Assembly (NCBI GenBank): GCA_964411275.1 | Contig: CAYPKG010000034.1 | Span: forward strand, 1 to 19,901 | Direction of reading: 5' to 3' | Length of the DNA: 19,901 nt | Origin: CAYPKG01 sp964411275 | GTDB taxonomy: Bacteria > Bacillota > Clostridia > Christensenellales > CAG-138 | In this document: positions 1 through 6,802 of the stretch, piece by piece | Numbering within the stretch: the stretch's first letter is position 1 | Layout: the number at the start of each line of letters is the position of its first letter | Translations under genes and position numbers: made by a program | Notes under the pieces: model-generated | Databases searched by the model: none | The model's input: the letters and a program-made list of their open reading frames with translations, nothing else | Told to the model about the DNA's origin: nothing

Positions 1-1650
1 TTTGAGGTGCCAGAAGATGCTTCTGATATCAAGCTTTACACCCAATCTTACAATCCTGGTGAATCCTGGGGAACGCGGGAAGAACTTCCAAATAACGTAG
101 CGGAGATTTCGGGCAACACGATTACCGTAACCGGCTTCGACTTTAACGCTAACTTCGTCTCCGAGACTGCCAAGCCCAAGCCCGCGCCGGACAATGATTT
201 CGGTAGAAAGCTCGTCATCGAGTTCACCGTAGCGCGTAAGGACGGGTTTGTTGGCGGCAACGGCGTGCCCACCAATGGAGAAAAATCCGGCCTATACACT
301 GAGAAGAATGGCGATGAGCCGTTAAAACCCTTTGACGTTCCCAAAGTGGACGTCCCGATTATTGTGCCGGATGATCTGTTCACGGCGAAGGACTTGAATA
401 TTTACGCGGGGAATACCGCCCCCGGGCTTTCGGATCTGTACGAGACGACGTTTACATACCCAGCGCCCGAGGATGACGACTATTGGAAATGGGAGTTTGT
501 CAACGAGCCGACCTACTCGATAGTACCCGACGAAACTGTCAGCAACGTTGCAGATGGAACCTATTCCATCACCGCGACAATTACATCGAAAGACAATGAG
601 GCTTCCGGTACGCAAAGCGAAGTCGCCACCGTCAAGGTGTTTACGCCGACGCTAAATTATCAGGACAGCAGCATCTATCTGCTGGGTACGCCAAATTATG
701 CGGATAACCTCAAATTAATTGAATGGAAGCATGGGATCCTTGATGCGTCGACCGAAGACATGTTTGGGGAAGAACCCGATCTTACCATCACCTATGATCC
801 CATTCCTGCCCAGCTAAAGGAGCCAAGCAAGGTCACCGTGAAGAGAGTGGAAAATGGGGATGTAGTGTTGTTCGATGGCAATACCACCCTCGCAACAATC
901 TTGCCGGCAGCAGGCGCGACCGGTCACACATTCACCGTCTTTGTGGCAAAGCCGGAGATTGCCTGCAGCGATACAACCATCCTTCTGGGTGAGACGACAG
1001 ATTTGAACCAACGGGTCGGAACCGTTACCTGGAACATCGATGGTGTCCCTGTTGACGAGACAACGAACATACAGGGAACAGCGCCCGCGCTCTCCTTTGA
1101 TTTCGCGCTGTTCAATGGTACGCCCCTTGGCACCGATAACACGAAATATGCGCCCAAGGTGGACTCCGATCTCAAGCTGATTGTAATGATCGGTACCAAA
1201 GTAATTACCGAATATACAACGATCAAGAATGCCGACACCGACGTCAGCTCTGCGGATCATCACTTTACGATATTTGTAACACCCTGCACCTTGACCATCA
1301 ACAAAACCGTTAAGGATACGGGTGACAGCTTCCGGTTCATCGTAAAAGGCCCCGATGATTTCACACAGGTCGTGGTTCTGTACGGCTCCAGCGAGAAAAA
1401 ACTCACTGGCCTGCCTGTGGGCACTTACACCGTAAAAGAGGACACCGGTTGGTCGTATCAGTATGATAGAATTGGCAACAATGTGGAAGAGGTCGCGTTC
1501 TCATCCGCCAGCGGCGATAGTAAAGAAGTCACTTTTACCAATGCGAAGAAAACCAATAAGTGGCTGACGGTGGAAGCGCACGTTACCAACAAAATGAAGC
1601 CAATAATTAAGCCTACGACTACGAGTGCGCCTGCTATTGTCATCGAATAG
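1..1650 (+). CDS. Large multi-domain surface protein, 3' part (SpaA/CNA-B-like C-terminus)
   Basis: The reading frame is open from base 1, so the true start lies upstream and only about 549 C-terminal residues are visible. Numbering here counts from the GTG at position 7. Three Ig-like beta-rich segments of roughly 110 residues seem to repeat: the boundary strands TVKVFTPTL, FTVFVAKPE and FTIFVTPC recur, the first two followed by a similar ILLG/YLLG strand. From about residue 425 a SpaA/CNA-B-like domain follows. It carries the elements expected for an intramolecular isopeptide bond: Lys433 (TINKTV), Glu478 (YTVKED) and Asn512 (FTNAKK). No LPXTG motif, hydrophobic anchor or basic tail is present; the protein simply ends in a Thr/Pro-rich stretch. 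The next gene, a signal peptidase, begins 39 nt downstream. A role as an adhesin or structural surface protein is inferred from domains and context only. Confidence 0.75.
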   Translation, partial: FEVPEDASDIKLYTQSYNPGESWGTREELPNNVAEISGNTITVTGFDFNANFVSETAKPKPAPDNDFGRKLVIEFTVARKDGFVGGNGVPTNGEKSGLYTEKNGDEPLKPFDVPKVDVPIIVPDDLFTAKDLNIYAGNTAPGLSDLYETTFTYPAPEDDDYWKWEFVNEPTYSIVPDETVSNVADGTYSITATITSKDNEASGTQSEVATVKVFTPTLNYQDSSIYLLGTPNYADNLKLIEWKHGILDASTEDMFGEEPDLTITYDPIPAQLKEPSKVTVKRVENGDVVLFDGNTTLATILPAAGATGHTFTVFVAKPEIACSDTTILLGETTDLNQRVGTVTWNIDGVPVDETTNIQGTAPALSFDFALFNGTPLGTDNTKYAPKVDSDLKLIVMIGTKVITEYTTIKNADTDVSSADHHFTIFVTPCTLTINKTVKDTGDSFRFIVKGPDDFTQVVVLYGSSEKKLTGLPVGTYTVKEDTGWSYQYDRIGNNVEEVAFSSASGDSKEVTFTNAKKTNKWLTVEAHVTNKMKPIIKPTTTSAPAIVIE

Positions 1651-1689
1651 CGGGAAGCCGCGAAAGTAATTTGAAGGAGCGGCGCTGAT

Positions 1690-2241
1690 TTGAGCAAAGG
1701 ACTGAAGACCGTTTGGAACGTGGTGACAACCCTTTTGGTGATTGCTGTGCTTCTGCTGGCGCTGTTGCTGGCAGGGGTAAGGATATTCGGGCTAACGCCC
1801 TTTGCGGTACTGTCTGGCTCTATGGAGCCGGCATACCATGTTGGCAGCCTGATCTATGTACGGGATGTGCCGCCGGAGGAAATCGAGGTGGGGGATCCCA
1901 TCACCTTCGTTCTCAACGAGGATCTGGTGGTGGCAACCCACCGTGTGGTGGAAGTGGACGCTGAGAACCGCCGTTTTTATACAAAAGGCGATGCCAACAG
2001 CGCCGTAGACGGGGCCCCGGTACTTTATGAAAACCTGCTGGGTAAGCCTGTGTTTACCATTCCCCAGCTGGGATATGTCAGCAGCTGGCTTTCCAAAAAA
2101 AGGGGAATGATACTCGCAGGCACAGCGGCTGTGATATTGCTGATACTGGCATTCATACCGGACCTACTGAAAAAAGCGGACGCGGCGGACAAAAAAGCAG
2201 TTGACCGGCGCAAGCAAAACTCCAAGCAAGCGGGGGAATAA
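1690..2241 (+). CDS. sipW: SipW-like (ER/archaeal-type) signal peptidase I
   Basis: A membrane-bound signal peptidase of 183 aa that should remove signal peptides from the secreted proteins encoded just downstream. The nucleophile Ser44 lies in SGSMEP. The general base is His84 in ATHRV, not the Lys of standard bacterial enzymes, which marks the ER/archaeal/SipW subtype. The GDAN-x4-D element (KGDANSAVDG) is also present. An N-terminal membrane helix spans about residues 9-31, and a second one near the C-terminus (about 138-156) is followed by a Lys-rich cytoplasmic tail. The start is TTG at 1690, supported by AAGGAG at 1674-1679, 10 nt upstream. The following gene starts 2 nt after its stop, so they are co-transcribed. 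The four SipW-type substrates downstream are its probable clients. The symbol reflects the subtype, not proven orthology to Bacillus sipW. Confidence 0.9.
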   Translation: MSKGLKTVWNVVTTLLVIAVLLLALLLAGVRIFGLTPFAVLSGSMEPAYHVGSLIYVRDVPPEEIEVGDPITFVLNEDLVVATHRVVEVDAENRRFYTKGDANSAVDGAPVLYENLLGKPVFTIPQLGYVSSWLSKKRGMILAGTAAVILLILAFIPDLLKKADAADKKAVDRRKQNSKQAGE

Positions 2242-2243
2242 GC

Positions 2244-2807
2244 ATGAAACAGTTTTTTACAACCCACAGAAGGCAATTTCTCTTTGGACTGGCCGCGGTG
2301 CTCATACTGTGCGCCTCCATCGGCGGCACCATCGCCTGGCTGACCGCAAATTCGGGCATTGCAAACACGTTTAAAGCGCCCAAGCCAGCGGTGGCAATTG
2401 AGGAAACGCTCGACAACGAAAAGACGGTCAAAACAAACGTTTTCTTTGAAAACACGGGCGACGTGGCGATGTATTACCGCGCCATTGTGGAGCCTGTCTG
2501 GATGATCGGCGCTGATGCTGTGCCCCCGCCGGAGGAAGAGTACACAGTAACTAAAGACCTGGGAGAGGACTGGTTCCTGGGGGAAGACGGCTACTACTAT
2601 TGCAGCGAGCGTATTGAGCCGGGCGGGGAGACGCCAGTCTTGATTAAGAAATGGTCCGTCACTACATCCGCAACGGGCTATGAATATGATGTGGAAGTGG
2701 TGGTGCAGGGCATCCAGGCCGACGGCACCGTCGATACCACCGGCGAGCTGGCCGTCACAACCGTGTGGCCTGTGCAGGTCATAGACGGCAGTCTGAAACC
2801 AGAATAG
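2244..2807 (+). CDS. SipW-dependent secreted protein 1 (TasA/camelysin-like, divergent)
   Basis: A secreted 187-aa protein with a basic N-terminus, a hydrophobic core and the SipW-type cleavage region GGTIAWLTA. Cleavage is expected between Ala31 and Trp32, by analogy with TasA, which is cut just before an aromatic residue. The mature part is acidic and beta-rich. Unlike the next three paralogues it lacks the FTVGNI/ISAGTL strand after the signal peptide and has FKAPKPAVAIEE instead. The C-terminal strand that reads AxAVQ in the others is VQGIQ here. The GGGGGA Shine-Dalgarno lies inside the end of the peptidase gene. Its divergence and first position suggest a specialised subunit such as a tip, base or assembly protein, as TapA is for TasA; this is inference. 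Confidence 0.8.
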   Translation: MKQFFTTHRRQFLFGLAAVLILCASIGGTIAWLTANSGIANTFKAPKPAVAIEETLDNEKTVKTNVFFENTGDVAMYYRAIVEPVWMIGADAVPPPEEEYTVTKDLGEDWFLGEDGYYYCSERIEPGGETPVLIKKWSVTTSATGYEYDVEVVVQGIQADGTVDTTGELAVTTVWPVQVIDGSLKPE

Positions 2808-2834
2808 GGTTAAGCAAGGGAGGGAGACAGAGAT

Positions 2835-3443
2835 ATGAAAAAGAAATTTATTGTAATGGCTCTGGCCGCGATGCTGCTGATAGCCGTTGGTGTTGGGGGG
2901 ACGCTGGCATGGCTCACCGCCACCGACTCCGCTCCCAATAGCTTTACCGTGGGCAATATCGAAATGACCCTGCTGGAGCAGGAGAGCGAATTTACAATTA
3001 TTCCCGGCGTCGAAGTGGAGAAAGAGCCGATCATCACGATCTTGGCGGAGAGTGAACCCTGCTATGTATACGTGAAGATAGAAAATCCCATGAAAGGGTA
3101 CGCGGACTTCGGCGTGCTGAAGGACGACGCATTTGCCCCGGTCGTTAACGAATACTGGAAAGAACTGGATAAAGATTTCTACCCCGGCGTATACTACTAC
3201 ACGGGAGACTTTGACACCTCGAATGTCGATGCCGTACTCGACCCTCCCTTCACCCTTGTGCGGTTCTCCTCCGCTCTGGAGCCGAACGACAATGGTACGG
3301 GCTACGAGCAACTGCCGCTGCTCAAGAATAACGAAAAATATACCATCACGGTGACAGCCTACGCGGTGCAGGAGGCGACGTTCGAAGACGCTCAGGCAGC
3401 CTGGGCAGAAACGTTTGGCAAGCCTGACCCCGCCAACCCTTAA
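2835..3443 (+). CDS. SipW-dependent secreted protein 2 (TasA/camelysin-like)
   Basis: A 202-aa secreted protein. The signal peptide ends in GGTLAWLTA, with predicted cleavage at Ala25/Trp26. It is followed by the strand typical of TasA/camelysin proteins, NSFTVGNIEMTLLEQE. The mature protein is acidic, rich in Tyr and beta-branched residues, and ends with the conserved strand ITVTAYAVQ and an AAWAETFG tail. A GGGAGGG ribosome binding site sits about 10 nt before the ATG, and the gap from the previous gene is 27 nt, consistent with one operon. TasA-family proteins form extracellular fibres by donor-strand exchange of the freshly cleaved N-terminal strand. Whether this one polymerises cannot be told from sequence. 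It has no anchor or sorting signal of its own. Confidence 0.85.
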   Translation: MKKKFIVMALAAMLLIAVGVGGTLAWLTATDSAPNSFTVGNIEMTLLEQESEFTIIPGVEVEKEPIITILAESEPCYVYVKIENPMKGYADFGVLKDDAFAPVVNEYWKELDKDFYPGVYYYTGDFDTSNVDAVLDPPFTLVRFSSALEPNDNGTGYEQLPLLKNNEKYTITVTAYAVQEATFEDAQAAWAETFGKPDPANP

Positions 3444-3521
3444 CCGTCCTATCTCCTGCCCCAAGGCAGATGAAGGAATATATCCGAAATTTATTATGAT
3501 AAGGAAGAGAAGGAGAAGAAT

Positions 3522-4220
3522 ATGAAACGTAAAATAATGATGATTTCCTTGGCTGTAGCACTGGTGGCTATCATGGCGCTGGGCGCGTCCCTCGCGTTCT
3601 TTACGGATAAGAAGGAAGTGACGAACGCATTTACCGTTGGCAATATTGCGATTGAGTTGGTTGAAGAGAAGTGGGTTAAAGACGAAGATCACGTCTTGCT
3701 CCCTGGCGTTAAGTTTGATAAGGATCCTGTCGTCAAAAACGTCGGTGCCAACGACGCCTATGTCCGCTTGAAGGTCACCATTCCCGAGACGCTGTATGAT
3801 GCTATCGTCGTTTATAACTCTGAACATGGTATTAATGCAATCAACCCCGAAGAACACATCTTTCTCGGCTATAACGAGGACAAATGGGCTCTTTGGGCTG
3901 GCATGAAGGAGACGGTAGAGATTGGCGGTGTGGAACATAAGGTTCTTTCCGGCTTGGACAATGGTGACACCCGTACTTTCATCTATTATTACACGGACAT
4001 TCTTCCCGCAGGGGAAGATTCGAAGACTGAGCCGTTGTTCGAACAGGTCGCGCTGCCTGAGGTGTTTGAGGCGAAGCATCTTGCAGAAATTGACGATATT
4101 GATATCGTCATCGAAGCTGAGGCTGTACAGGTCGATGGTTTTGATTTAGAGCCGCTCGGCTACGATCGGGGTGAAATGTACGCCGCCTTTGACGCTACCT
4201 TTGACGCACCCACTGCCTAA
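3522..4220 (+). CDS. SipW-dependent secreted protein 3 (TasA-like, candidate major fibre subunit)
   Basis: A 232-aa secreted protein whose signal peptide ends in GASLAFFTDKKE, with predicted cleavage at Ala25/Phe26. The FFTD start closely resembles mature TasA-type proteins. The first mature strand is NAFTVGNIAIELVEEKW, and the conserved C-terminal strand is IVIEAEAVQ. It has the best-spaced ribosome binding site of the group (AAGGAG at 3510-3515, 6 nt from the ATG). It is separated from the previous gene by 78 nt and followed by a very strong hairpin (4255-4284) that could protect or partly terminate its mRNA. By eye its codons are less GC-rich than those of its neighbours, which could reflect high expression. 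Calling it the major subunit is inference from these points. Confidence 0.85.
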   Translation: MKRKIMMISLAVALVAIMALGASLAFFTDKKEVTNAFTVGNIAIELVEEKWVKDEDHVLLPGVKFDKDPVVKNVGANDAYVRLKVTIPETLYDAIVVYNSEHGINAINPEEHIFLGYNEDKWALWAGMKETVEIGGVEHKVLSGLDNGDTRTFIYYYTDILPAGEDSKTEPLFEQVALPEVFEAKHLAEIDDIDIVIEAEAVQVDGFDLEPLGYDRGEMYAAFDATFDAPTA

Positions 4221-4254
4221 CGACTAACCCACCACGCAATCTACAGTACATTCT

Positions 4255-4284
4255 CCCCCTGCGGCGGCGTACCGCCGCAGGGGG
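4255..4284 (+). terminator. 13-bp GC-rich hairpin between SipW substrates 3 and 4
   Basis: CCCCCTGCGGCGG (4255-4267) pairs perfectly with CCGCCGCAGGGGG (4272-4284) around a CGTA loop. No T-tract follows (the sequence continues ATAACCCC), so it is not a classic intrinsic terminator. It more likely stabilises the 3' end of the upstream message or reduces read-through into the next gene. Confidence 0.6.
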
Positions 4285-4336
4285 GATAACCCCGATACAT
4301 TAGGAACTTCTCTTTAGAAAGGGGAGCCATAGCGAC

Positions 4337-4927
4337 ATGAAACACAAACTATTCGTCGTTGCCCTATGCCTGGTACTTGCTTGCCTGTTCGCATATGGCA
4401 CCATCGCGTATTACAGTGTGGATACCACCGCCACCAACATCATCTCCGCAGGAACCCTCAGCATCGACCTGCTGGAAAACGGCATCGCTGTAGGTTCTGA
4501 GCTGGAGGATGGGAGCGTTTTTAACGGTATTGCTGTAACAGGCTTTATGCCCGCCACCAGCGTTGATAAAAAGGTGGAGGTCAAAAACACCTCTTCCAAG
4601 GCCCAGGCCTGGGTGCGGGTGAAAATCGACATGGCGTTTGACAATGCTGACACCGGCCTTTCCACCGACGTCTTTACATTCGACATCGACGAGGACAACT
4701 GGAAGGCGGACGGCGACTGGTATTACTATGCCGAAAAGCTCGACGCCGGAAAGGCTACCCCGCCGCTGTTCACGAAAGTGAACCTGGACGGGACAGCAGG
4801 CAACGATTATCAGGGCAGCGAGCTCACGGTGGACATCATAGCGCAGGCTGTGCAGGCGGCCAACAACGGCGCAGCGTACGGCGAAGCCGCAGGCTGGCCC
4901 GCGTCATCGCCGGAACCAACGCCATAA
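4337..4927 (+). CDS. SipW-dependent secreted protein 4 (TasA/camelysin-like)
   Basis: A 196-aa secreted protein. The signal peptide ends in YGTIAYYSVDTT, with predicted cleavage at Ala24/Tyr25. The first mature strand is NIISAGTLSIDLLENG, matching the T-x-N-x-(F/I)-x-x-G-x-(I/L) pattern of its paralogues. The C-terminal strand is VDIIAQAVQAA, and the protein ends in a Pro/Ser/Thr-rich tail without an anchor. The ATG is preceded by AAAGGGGAG at 4318-4326, about 10 nt away. The bases CTTCTCTT (4307-4314) can pair with AAGGGGAG (4319-4326), allowing two G-U pairs, so the ribosome binding site may be partly hidden in a small hairpin. Together with the strong hairpin upstream, this suggests translation differs from that of the preceding gene. 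Confidence 0.85.
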   Translation: MKHKLFVVALCLVLACLFAYGTIAYYSVDTTATNIISAGTLSIDLLENGIAVGSELEDGSVFNGIAVTGFMPATSVDKKVEVKNTSSKAQAWVRVKIDMAFDNADTGLSTDVFTFDIDEDNWKADGDWYYYAEKLDAGKATPPLFTKVNLDGTAGNDYQGSELTVDIIAQAVQAANNGAAYGEAAGWPASSPEPTP

Positions 4928-5041
4928 TCAACGCTGCAATCAACCGCGCCCGGACGGGCGTGCGCAAAGCATACCCTCGTGCGCGTCAATTATGATAGAA
5001 CCCCCGCGGCGGGCATTTTGCTCCCGTTGCCCCATATTCAT

Positions 5042-5062
5042 CCCCGGAATTTGCGTCCGGGG
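5042..5062 (+). promoter_or_regulatory. Hairpin abutting the ribosome binding site of the anchored surface protein
   Basis: CCCCGGA (5042-5048) pairs with TCCGGGG (5056-5062) around a 7-nt loop. It ends one base before the AAGGAGG ribosome binding site (5064-5070) of the gene starting at 5077. The preceding stretch 4928-5041 holds another short stem (CGCCC/GGGCG at 4947-4960) but no gene I can support. Confidence 0.45.
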
Positions 5063-5076
5063 CAAGGAGGATCGCA

Positions 5077-5874
5077 ATGAAAATGCAAAACAGGTACAAG
5101 CGGGCCATTGCAACGGCGCTCTGCGCCCTGATGCTCTTAACCCTAAACGGCGCCGCGCTGGCGGCGGATGTGTTTGAATGGGATTTGGACATCACCGGCA
5201 ACAATAACATTTCATTTGCCTATGAAAGCGGCGCGATACAATCGTTGTTCGAGTTCGATGATGTTATGCCGGGCGATACTGCCACCGCGGAATTCTCCAT
5301 CAACAACGAAAGCAGCAGTGTCGCATACGATGTGTTCCTGCATGCGCAGCCCACTCCAGGCCAGGCTAACGAGGACGCCGCCCTAAAATTTCTCAATCAG
5401 CTGCAGCTAAGCATATACGAGGGGAGCACCCTCATCAATACCGCCCGGCTTGCAGGCGGCGACGATTGGCCCGTGGCCCCAGACGGCCTGTCCGAGCCAG
5501 ACGCCACCCGCCCCACAGAGCGGTTTATCCATCTGGGGCGCATTTTTGCAGGCGGCGCGCTGGATTTCACAGCGGACCTGACCTGGCCCGTGGCAGAGGG
5601 CGCTGACAGCAACGCTTATCAGGGGGCTGAGGGGAAGATCGACTGGATTATCGGCGTGACGCCCTATACCCATACGCCGCCGGATGACGATGACGACGAT
5701 CCGTTTATCCCGCTGTGGCCGCCCATCATCACCACCAATGGCGAGCCCATACCCCTGGGCACCCCCACTACCAGCGACAACACGAACATATTGTATTGGT
5801 GCATCCTGCTTGTGGCGCTGGTGCTGGCGCTGATGCTTCTCATCGTGCTCAAGCGCCGCCGCAAACCCAACTGA
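5077..5874 (+). CDS. Sec-secreted beta-rich protein with C-terminal anchor and degenerate sorting signal
   Basis: A 265-aa surface protein with a classic Sec signal peptide (hydrophobic core about residues 9-27, likely cleavage after ALA and before AD), unlike the four SipW-type proteins before it. The mature domain (about 30-197) ends with a NAYQGAEGKIDWIIG strand, which resembles the camelysin-type fold. A Pro/Asp-rich linker follows, including six Asp at 203-208. The C-terminus has the layout of a sortase substrate: TPTTSD (229-234) where LPXTGD would sit, a membrane segment (about 238-258) and the basic tail KRRRKPN. The Leu and Gly of the canonical motif are replaced by Thr and Ser. A strong AAGGAGG lies 6 nt before the ATG, and a class B sortase is encoded next. 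It probably anchors the fibre components to membrane or wall; this is inference. Confidence 0.85.
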   Translation: MKMQNRYKRAIATALCALMLLTLNGAALAADVFEWDLDITGNNNISFAYESGAIQSLFEFDDVMPGDTATAEFSINNESSSVAYDVFLHAQPTPGQANEDAALKFLNQLQLSIYEGSTLINTARLAGGDDWPVAPDGLSEPDATRPTERFIHLGRIFAGGALDFTADLTWPVAEGADSNAYQGAEGKIDWIIGVTPYTHTPPDDDDDDPFIPLWPPIITTNGEPIPLGTPTTSDNTNILYWCILLVALVLALMLLIVLKRRRKPN

Positions 5875-5896
5875 CGGCTCTTTTCACAAACAGCTG

Positions 5897-5954
5897 GGGC
5901 TGTAGCGCTAAGTGCATACCAAGAATTATTGTAATGCATTTAACGCTACAGCCC
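5897..5954. repeat. Long inverted repeat / hairpin between anchored protein and sortase
   Basis: GGGCTGTAGCG (5897-5907) is perfectly complementary to CGCTACAGCCC (5944-5954). After one mismatch, TAAGTGCAT (5909-5917) pairs with ATGCATTTA (5934-5942) with one G-U pair. The total is about 20 base pairs around a 16-nt A/T-rich loop. No T-tract follows on the + strand. It could be an mRNA processing or stability element, a weak terminator, or a short palindromic repeat. Confidence 0.65.
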
Positions 5955-6010
5955 TTGGATATTTCAGTTTACCCATTCACAAAAACTCGAAAGCACGGTA
6001 GTAACGGACG

Positions 6011-6799
6011 ATGCAAAAAAGGGTCAAAAAAGGGGAGCTGTTTTTAAATCTGCTGATATTGATTTTGGTCATCGGTATCAGCGTATGTTTATATCAAATC
6101 ATTGCCCCCCTGGTGGAATACCGGACGGGGGACAATGCGTATTTGGAAATCGCACAATCTGCGCAGCAGGTAGCCCCGGCCCCGGAGCCTAACCAGGCCG
6201 CGCCGGAACCCGCGCCCGCCGTGCGGCAGATTTATTTTGACAGGCTCACCGCAATCAACCCGGATACCATCGGCTGGATTTGTAGCGCTGGCACCGTAAT
6301 CGATTATCCCGTGGTGCGGGGCAGCGATAACGAATATTACCTGACGCATTTATTTTCCGGCGAAAAAAACAAGCTGGGGGCGCTGTTTGCCGATTACCGC
6401 AACGCCCCAGACTTTTCGGATAAAAACACATTGATTTATGGCCATCATATGAAAAACGGGTCTATGTTCGCAAGCCTCGTGGAATACAGGCAGCAGGCCT
6501 ATTATGAGACGCACCCCACAATGCTTTTGTATACCCCCGATGGGAATTTTACGGTAGAGGTTTTCAGTGGATACATCACCAGCGGGCTGATCACAGAGGA
6601 GGACGAGGGCGCGTTTCAACGCACATTTGACACGGACAAGGCGTTCCTCGATTTTGTCAAAAACGTAAAGTTGAAGTCCGACTTCACAAGCGCCGTTGAG
6701 GCAAGCGCGGGCGACCGCATTCTCACGCTGATCACCTGCACCTACGAGTACTCCGACGCGCGCTATGTGGTGCACGGCCGCCTCACGCCCATTGAATAA
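6011..6799 (+). CDS. srtB: Class B sortase
   Basis: A membrane-anchored cysteine transpeptidase of 262 aa that cleaves sorting signals and joins surface proteins to the cell wall or to each other. An N-terminal membrane helix (about residues 9-31) is followed by an Ala/Pro/Glu-rich linker. The catalytic domain begins near FDRLTAINPDTIGWI, the typical class B entry. The catalytic triad is visible: His145 in YGHHM, Cys243 in LITCTY and Arg251 in DARYVVHGRL. No strong ribosome binding site precedes the ATG. A 58-nt hairpin separates it from the anchored protein upstream, which is its most obvious candidate substrate. The convergent asnS gene ends 3 nt downstream with no terminator between them. 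Family assignment is firm; the recognised motif is unknown. Confidence 0.93.
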   Translation: MQKRVKKGELFLNLLILILVIGISVCLYQIIAPLVEYRTGDNAYLEIAQSAQQVAPAPEPNQAAPEPAPAVRQIYFDRLTAINPDTIGWICSAGTVIDYPVVRGSDNEYYLTHLFSGEKNKLGALFADYRNAPDFSDKNTLIYGHHMKNGSMFASLVEYRQQAYYETHPTMLLYTPDGNFTVEVFSGYITSGLITEEDEGAFQRTFDTDKAFLDFVKNVKLKSDFTSAVEASAGDRILTLITCTYEYSDARYVVHGRLTPIE

Positions 6800-6802
6800 T
6801 GC

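Noticed and set aside
1600..1650. LPXTG-type anchor at the end of the first surface protein
   Set aside because: The last residues are Thr/Pro/Ala-rich with no hydrophobic helix and no basic tail.
2025..4079. A long open frame (684 codons) on the minus strand across the SipW-substrate genes
   Set aside because: It is antisense to four genes with signal peptides, good ribosome binding sites and shared motifs. Its translation is rich in Arg, His, Cys and Phe with no recognisable domain.
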